From: an uncultured Bacteroidales bacterium
Lineage (GTDB): Bacteria; Bacteroidota; Bacteroidia; Bacteroidales; UBA932
DNA length: 9,894 bases
Assembly (NCBI GenBank): GCA_902461985.1
Contig: CABQAB010000053.1
Coordinates: 1 to 9,894, forward strand
Direction of reading: 5' to 3'
Shown here: positions 6,782 through 9,894 of the stretch, in pieces
Position numbering within the stretch: the first letter of the stretch is position 1
How the letters are laid out: each line of letters starts with the position of its first letter
Notes under the pieces: model-generated
What the model was told of the DNA's origin: nothing
The model's input: only the letters and a program-made list of their open reading frames with translations
The model's database searches: none
Made by a program: the position numbers and the translations under genes

Positions 6782-9700
6782 TCAGAACATATTTATACTG
6801 AATACAGGACCAATATAATACCTGGAAATCTTCGTGCCGAGGGCATTGCCGAGATTGTCTATTCCTTTCCATCCCGGCGCTCCGTTGAAATCGACCCTTA
6901 TGCCGATCTGGCAGGGTATAATCAGCCAGAGAACACACTCTATATCCACGGCAAGATCGAAGCCATAGCTCATCAAAGTCCCGCAACCCTTCGTGCCGGC
7001 AGCCATTTCCGCCTTGTTGAACAAGCTGCAGTCGAAATGTGGGGTGAGCAGCATGCGCCTGAAATAGAGACAGCTCCAGAGCAGAGACCTGTCGCCTATG
7101 TAAATCGGAATGGAATAGTCTGCGGAGAGTTTCCAGAGATTGTCGGTGCGGGATGTGAGAGCCGACCTGAGATTTGCGTCCTGCAAGCCTCTCGGAAGTA
7201 TGTCCACCATGCTTGAACGGAAAGGTGCGCCGTCGTAGGATTTGCCGTTCTCTATGCTCGGAATCCTGCCCTGCCACATTCCGCTCACTCTCAGCCCCTG
7301 TTCCGGCAGAACTCCCGGAAAATACCCGTAGGCGTAGCCGAAAGCCGTGGGCGACATCCAGTGAGTCATGCCCAAAGGCAGACTTACGCCAGCCTGCAGA
7401 CCGCCGCCCCAACGCGGAAAGGCAGCTGCAGTGGTGGTCGGAAGCAGAGTGTAATAACTCAGCGTCGCTGACAGATTCTGTCTCGGCAGGTTTTTCAGAG
7501 ATTGCATCTTTCCGGTATAGACCGGCTGTGAAGTGCCTCCGTCGACGGTAACTCCTGGGCGCAGGAAACTGTCTGTACTGAAGACGTATGCGTTGGCGTC
7601 CCTCCAGTCATTGCTGATGCTGTAGCTCAGGCGCGGAGTGAGTCCGGAAGACCAGCCCCCGTGGGAGAATCTGAAAGGAATGTATGCGCTGAGGCTTCCG
7701 CTGACGTTAGGCACCGAAGGCTGCGCTTTCTCCGAATATCTGACAGTGTAGCCATTCCCGTTTACCTGCTGCAGAACCACCTGTCCCTGCCTCGCAGCCC
7801 TGTCGTTGAAGTCCAGGTCCAGCTCGAACACCGGATAGAGACCGCTGTACTTGAGGTGCAGATGGGCGGAATTGCGCCATCTGGATTTGTCGTAGGTGTC
7901 CGGATGGATGGCATAGCCGGCTATCCCTGAAAAGGTTCCTAAGCGGTTCTGCATTACCGCAGTCGCACCGAGACGGAGATTCTGGAAAATGTCGTCTCCC
8001 AAATCGTTCATCAGCGCCGGGATGTTAGCGTAGAAAGGTGCCCAGGAATGTATATTGAACAGATGAGGGAATTTGTGGTAGCGTTTCGGAGCGGAAATCT
8101 GCATCGTGTCCACCCGCGTGGCTTCGTGTGCGATGAAATCAGGGTCTCCGTAAAGTTTTTCGGCCCTGCGCCTTGCCTGTACCGACAGTTTTTCGGCTAT
8201 AGGCCATTCGTAACGCTCGTTCCAGTCCGCTTCCCTGACCGTCAGTTCGGAAACAGGGGTCCGGCAGACCATCTGTCCTTTCAGGGTCATGGATGAATAA
8301 TAGACATATTCGTAGCCGGAGTCAAAACAATAGTCCTTGCCCCCGTATCGGGTTGAAGTCAGCTGCCTGAGTTTGCCGTCCTCCAATGAAAGCGCATAAA
8401 ATTCGTTCACTCCGGTCCTGTCGGAAGTGAAAAGCACATATTCCGCGTCCGTGTGCATGTTTTCAATCTGGACCGGGGACGGCGGCAGCAGCGTTGTCCA
8501 TTCCGTTCCTGCCGAATTCAGGTCTATCTCATATATTCCCGTTCCCCCGGCAGAAATTCCCGTGGCGCAGAGCCTGTCCTGTCCCGCCCATGCCAAATCA
8601 GTAAGCTGCAGGCTGTCAGGAACTGCATATTTTCTGATTTCCTGCCCTTCTTCGCTCAGGCTCAGAAAACATCCGCCCTCCGGTCTGATTCCGATTGAGG
8701 CTATTTTCATCGCATCCTGGGCTATGGCAGGATTGTAGTCCCATTCTCCGCTTTTGAGTGTCTTTATCCGGAAATCATCCAAATCGGCATATTTCAAATC
8801 GGAAGTGTAGCGGAGAGTCCAGCGGGCGTCCGGCACCGATTCGCTCCAGTAGAGGCGGTTGGAGTGCGGACAATGCGAAAACCGGCCGCTGTTGCCGTTG
8901 AAGTAGCTGACGAATTCCTCTTCCATGTCGTCTATGTCTATGCACACCAGTTTCCAGTTGTCGTTGTGACCGTGTTTGAGTGCGTAGAGCTTGTCGTCCA
9001 CTATGGTCAGATTTTCGTAGTCTGCCGTTTTCCTCGGTTCTGCAGTGATGATTTCCACCGGCATATATGGGCGTCTGAGTTCGGCGTCATGTCGCCATGC
9101 GCTTGTGACACTGTCCCTTATGGCGGGAAACGAATTCACGAGGTCCTTGCCTGTGGTGTTCTTTGCTATGACCTCCCTCACGTCGAAACGGAAAAAATGG
9201 CGGGAGGCATAGTCTAAATATTCCGCGGTGTAGTCATCCCTGTCGTAGAGCCACCTCATGCCTCCGTAAGTCAGATAGCCGAGGGCGTACCAGTCAGGAG
9301 TGTATTTTTTCTGCGAGCCGTATCTCCACTGGTCCCAGTCCCTGAGGTCTCCCTGGTCGAAACTCACCATATAATAGTTGAGGAAATCCGCCTTGCGTCC
9401 CCTTCCGGACTTAGTCAATTCTGTTTCGGCAATCACGGCATCGCCTTCGAGGAAGGAGGACTCGGTGTAGATTCCGGCGGTGAGTCCGTTCCACATTTCC
9501 CCGAAAAACCATCCTATGACGCCCTGTGTGTGGTCAAGTCCGAACTGCATCTGGCTTATGTGCCTTGATTCGTGGACTGCTAACTGGTCTATCCACGGAT
9601 GCGCTTCCGTGCCGTAAATCTGGGGAATGGTGAACGCGTCCATCCTCTTCGGAGCCCACGCGACCGAGCCGTTCGAGACTGCGTTCTGGGAATGGAGCAC

Positions 9701-9894
9701 GACTGGCATCTTTCCTCTTGTCTTTTCTCCCGGGATGTAGCCGGCAGTCAGTCCAACGGGTCTGCGGAACCGTTCCAATGCCCTGGCATATTCTCTTGCA
9801 AGTGAATCCAGTCCCTTGGGATAGATGACTTTATAGTTCTCGGACTCGATGCTGTACCAGCGGCTGAACTTGTCGTCCCCTGCGGTGTAGAACT
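6782..9894 (-). CDS. Outer-membrane fusion: gluzincin metallopeptidase + beta-propeller + C-terminal beta-barrel (5' end outside window)
   Basis: 1036 codons are open from the window edge to TGA at 6784-6782; the start and any signal peptide lie upstream. Visible residues 1 to about 275 look like a zinc metallopeptidase. HESRH (107-111, bases 9574-9560) is the HExxH motif, with two zinc-binding His and the catalytic Glu. SSFLEGDAVIAE (145-156) supplies a gluzincin third ligand, Glu149, 42 residues after the first His. Residues 280-545 look like a TolB/PD40-type beta-propeller, clearest in VLFTSDRTGVNEFYALSLED (486-505) followed by LRQLT. After the conserved-looking PHLFNIHSWAPFY (609-621), the remainder is rich in alternating beta strands and ends YYIGPVFSINMF, with the terminal Phe of outer-membrane barrels recognised by BAM. 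The inferred topology is a barrel anchor carrying a periplasmic or surface protease. Substrate is unknown. All key peptidase residues are present, so it is not an obvious dead enzyme. It is probably cotranscribed with the CpXC gene. Confidence 0.85.
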   Translation of the reverse strand, partial: FYTAGDDKFSRWYSIESENYKVIYPKGLDSLAREYARALERFRRPVGLTAGYIPGEKTRGKMPVVLHSQNAVSNGSVAWAPKRMDAFTIPQIYGTEAHPWIDQLAVHESRHISQMQFGLDHTQGVIGWFFGEMWNGLTAGIYTESSFLEGDAVIAETELTKSGRGRKADFLNYYMVSFDQGDLRDWDQWRYGSQKKYTPDWYALGYLTYGGMRWLYDRDDYTAEYLDYASRHFFRFDVREVIAKNTTGKDLVNSFPAIRDSVTSAWRHDAELRRPYMPVEIITAEPRKTADYENLTIVDDKLYALKHGHNDNWKLVCIDIDDMEEEFVSYFNGNSGRFSHCPHSNRLYWSESVPDARWTLRYTSDLKYADLDDFRIKTLKSGEWDYNPAIAQDAMKIASIGIRPEGGCFLSLSEEGQEIRKYAVPDSLQLTDLAWAGQDRLCATGISAGGTGIYEIDLNSAGTEWTTLLPPSPVQIENMHTDAEYVLFTSDRTGVNEFYALSLEDGKLRQLTSTRYGGKDYCFDSGYEYVYYSSMTLKGQMVCRTPVSELTVREADWNERYEWPIAEKLSVQARRRAEKLYGDPDFIAHEATRVDTMQISAPKRYHKFPHLFNIHSWAPFYANIPALMNDLGDDIFQNLRLGATAVMQNRLGTFSGIAGYAIHPDTYDKSRWRNSAHLHLKYSGLYPVFELDLDFNDRAARQGQVVLQQVNGNGYTVRYSEKAQPSVPNVSGSLSAYIPFRFSHGGWSSGLTPRLSYSISNDWRDANAYVFSTDSFLRPGVTVDGGTSQPVYTGKMQSLKNLPRQNLSATLSYYTLLPTTTAAAFPRWGGGLQAGVSLPLGMTHWMSPTAFGYAYGYFPGVLPEQGLRVSGMWQGRIPSIENGKSYDGAPFRSSMVDILPRGLQDANLRSALTSRTDNLWKLSADYSIPIYIGDRSLLWSCLYFRRMLLTPHFDCSLFNKAEMAAGTKGCGTLMSYGFDLAVDIECVLWLIIPCQIGIRVDFNGAPGWKGIDNLGNALGTKISRYYIGPVFSINMF

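Larger units (their letters stand above)
6727..6807. repeat. About 50-bp tandem duplication at the junction of the two minus-strand genes
   Basis: The segment at 6727-6765 recurs at 6777-6807. Twenty of the first 21 bases match (ACATATCAGAACATA, then c or t, then TTATA), and both copies end CTGAATACAG. The first copy has 8 extra bases (TTACCATA) in between. The period is 50 bp. One copy carries the CpXC start codon (6730-6728); the other carries the stop codon of the large upstream gene (6784-6782). On the minus strand both read TTCTGATATGT. Confidence 0.85.

Noticed and set aside
7174..9217. Several plus-strand open frames of 80-125 codons opposite the large outer-membrane gene.
   Set aside because: All are antisense shadows of one continuous minus-strand frame with clear domain motifs, and none shows a family signature.
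9776..9778. TTG at 9778-9776 as the start of the large outer-membrane protein.
   Set aside because: The frame stays open through the remaining 116 bases to the window edge and encodes plausible family sequence (RWYSIESENYKVIYP). The true start and signal peptide therefore lie beyond the window.

Overview
The window looks like an ordinary chromosomal segment of a member of the Bacteroidota, most likely Bacteroidales. Three things point there: the gene families (a Bacteroidota-style glycosyltransferase plus YfhO membrane-protein pair, and a large outer-membrane beta-barrel fusion ending in Phe), starts without clear Shine-Dalgarno sequences, and two divergent promoter candidates of the Bacteroidota type (TTTG, about 20 nt, TAnnTTTG). 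By eye the base composition is moderately GC-rich, with AT-rich intergenic gaps. The species cannot be fixed from this sequence. No rRNA, tRNA, CRISPR array, transposase or phage gene was seen.

Layout: (1) 1-1116, minus strand: N-terminal 372 codons of mutS, cut by the window edge. (2) 1117-1274: divergent promoter region. (3) 1275-6046, plus strand, probably one transcript: a family-4-type cytoplasmic glycosyltransferase, a YfhO-family polytopic membrane protein 8 nt later, then dihydrofolate reductase (folA) 69 nt further on, ending at a small hairpin. (4) 6086-9894, minus strand, convergent to the above: a very large outer-membrane protein (gluzincin metallopeptidase + beta-propeller + C-terminal beta-barrel; its 5' end lies outside the window), followed 51 nt later by a CpXC-type zinc-ribbon protein.

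How the genes relate: the glycosyltransferase and YfhO protein fit a cell-surface glycan function, one acting at the cytoplasmic face and one in or across the inner membrane. The sugar and acceptor cannot be read from sequence. folA is housekeeping and appears simply to share the transcript. The outer-membrane protease fusion and the CpXC protein form a separate two-gene unit.

The least ordinary points are: the three-part outer-membrane metalloprotease; an insert of about 40 residues in the DHFR, built from a 28-bp direct repeat and bracketed by an imperfect inverted repeat; and a roughly 50-bp tandem duplication at the junction of the last two genes that copies a stop/start overlap and creates a 10-codon mini-cistron. 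No defence island or other multi-gene novel system was recognised.
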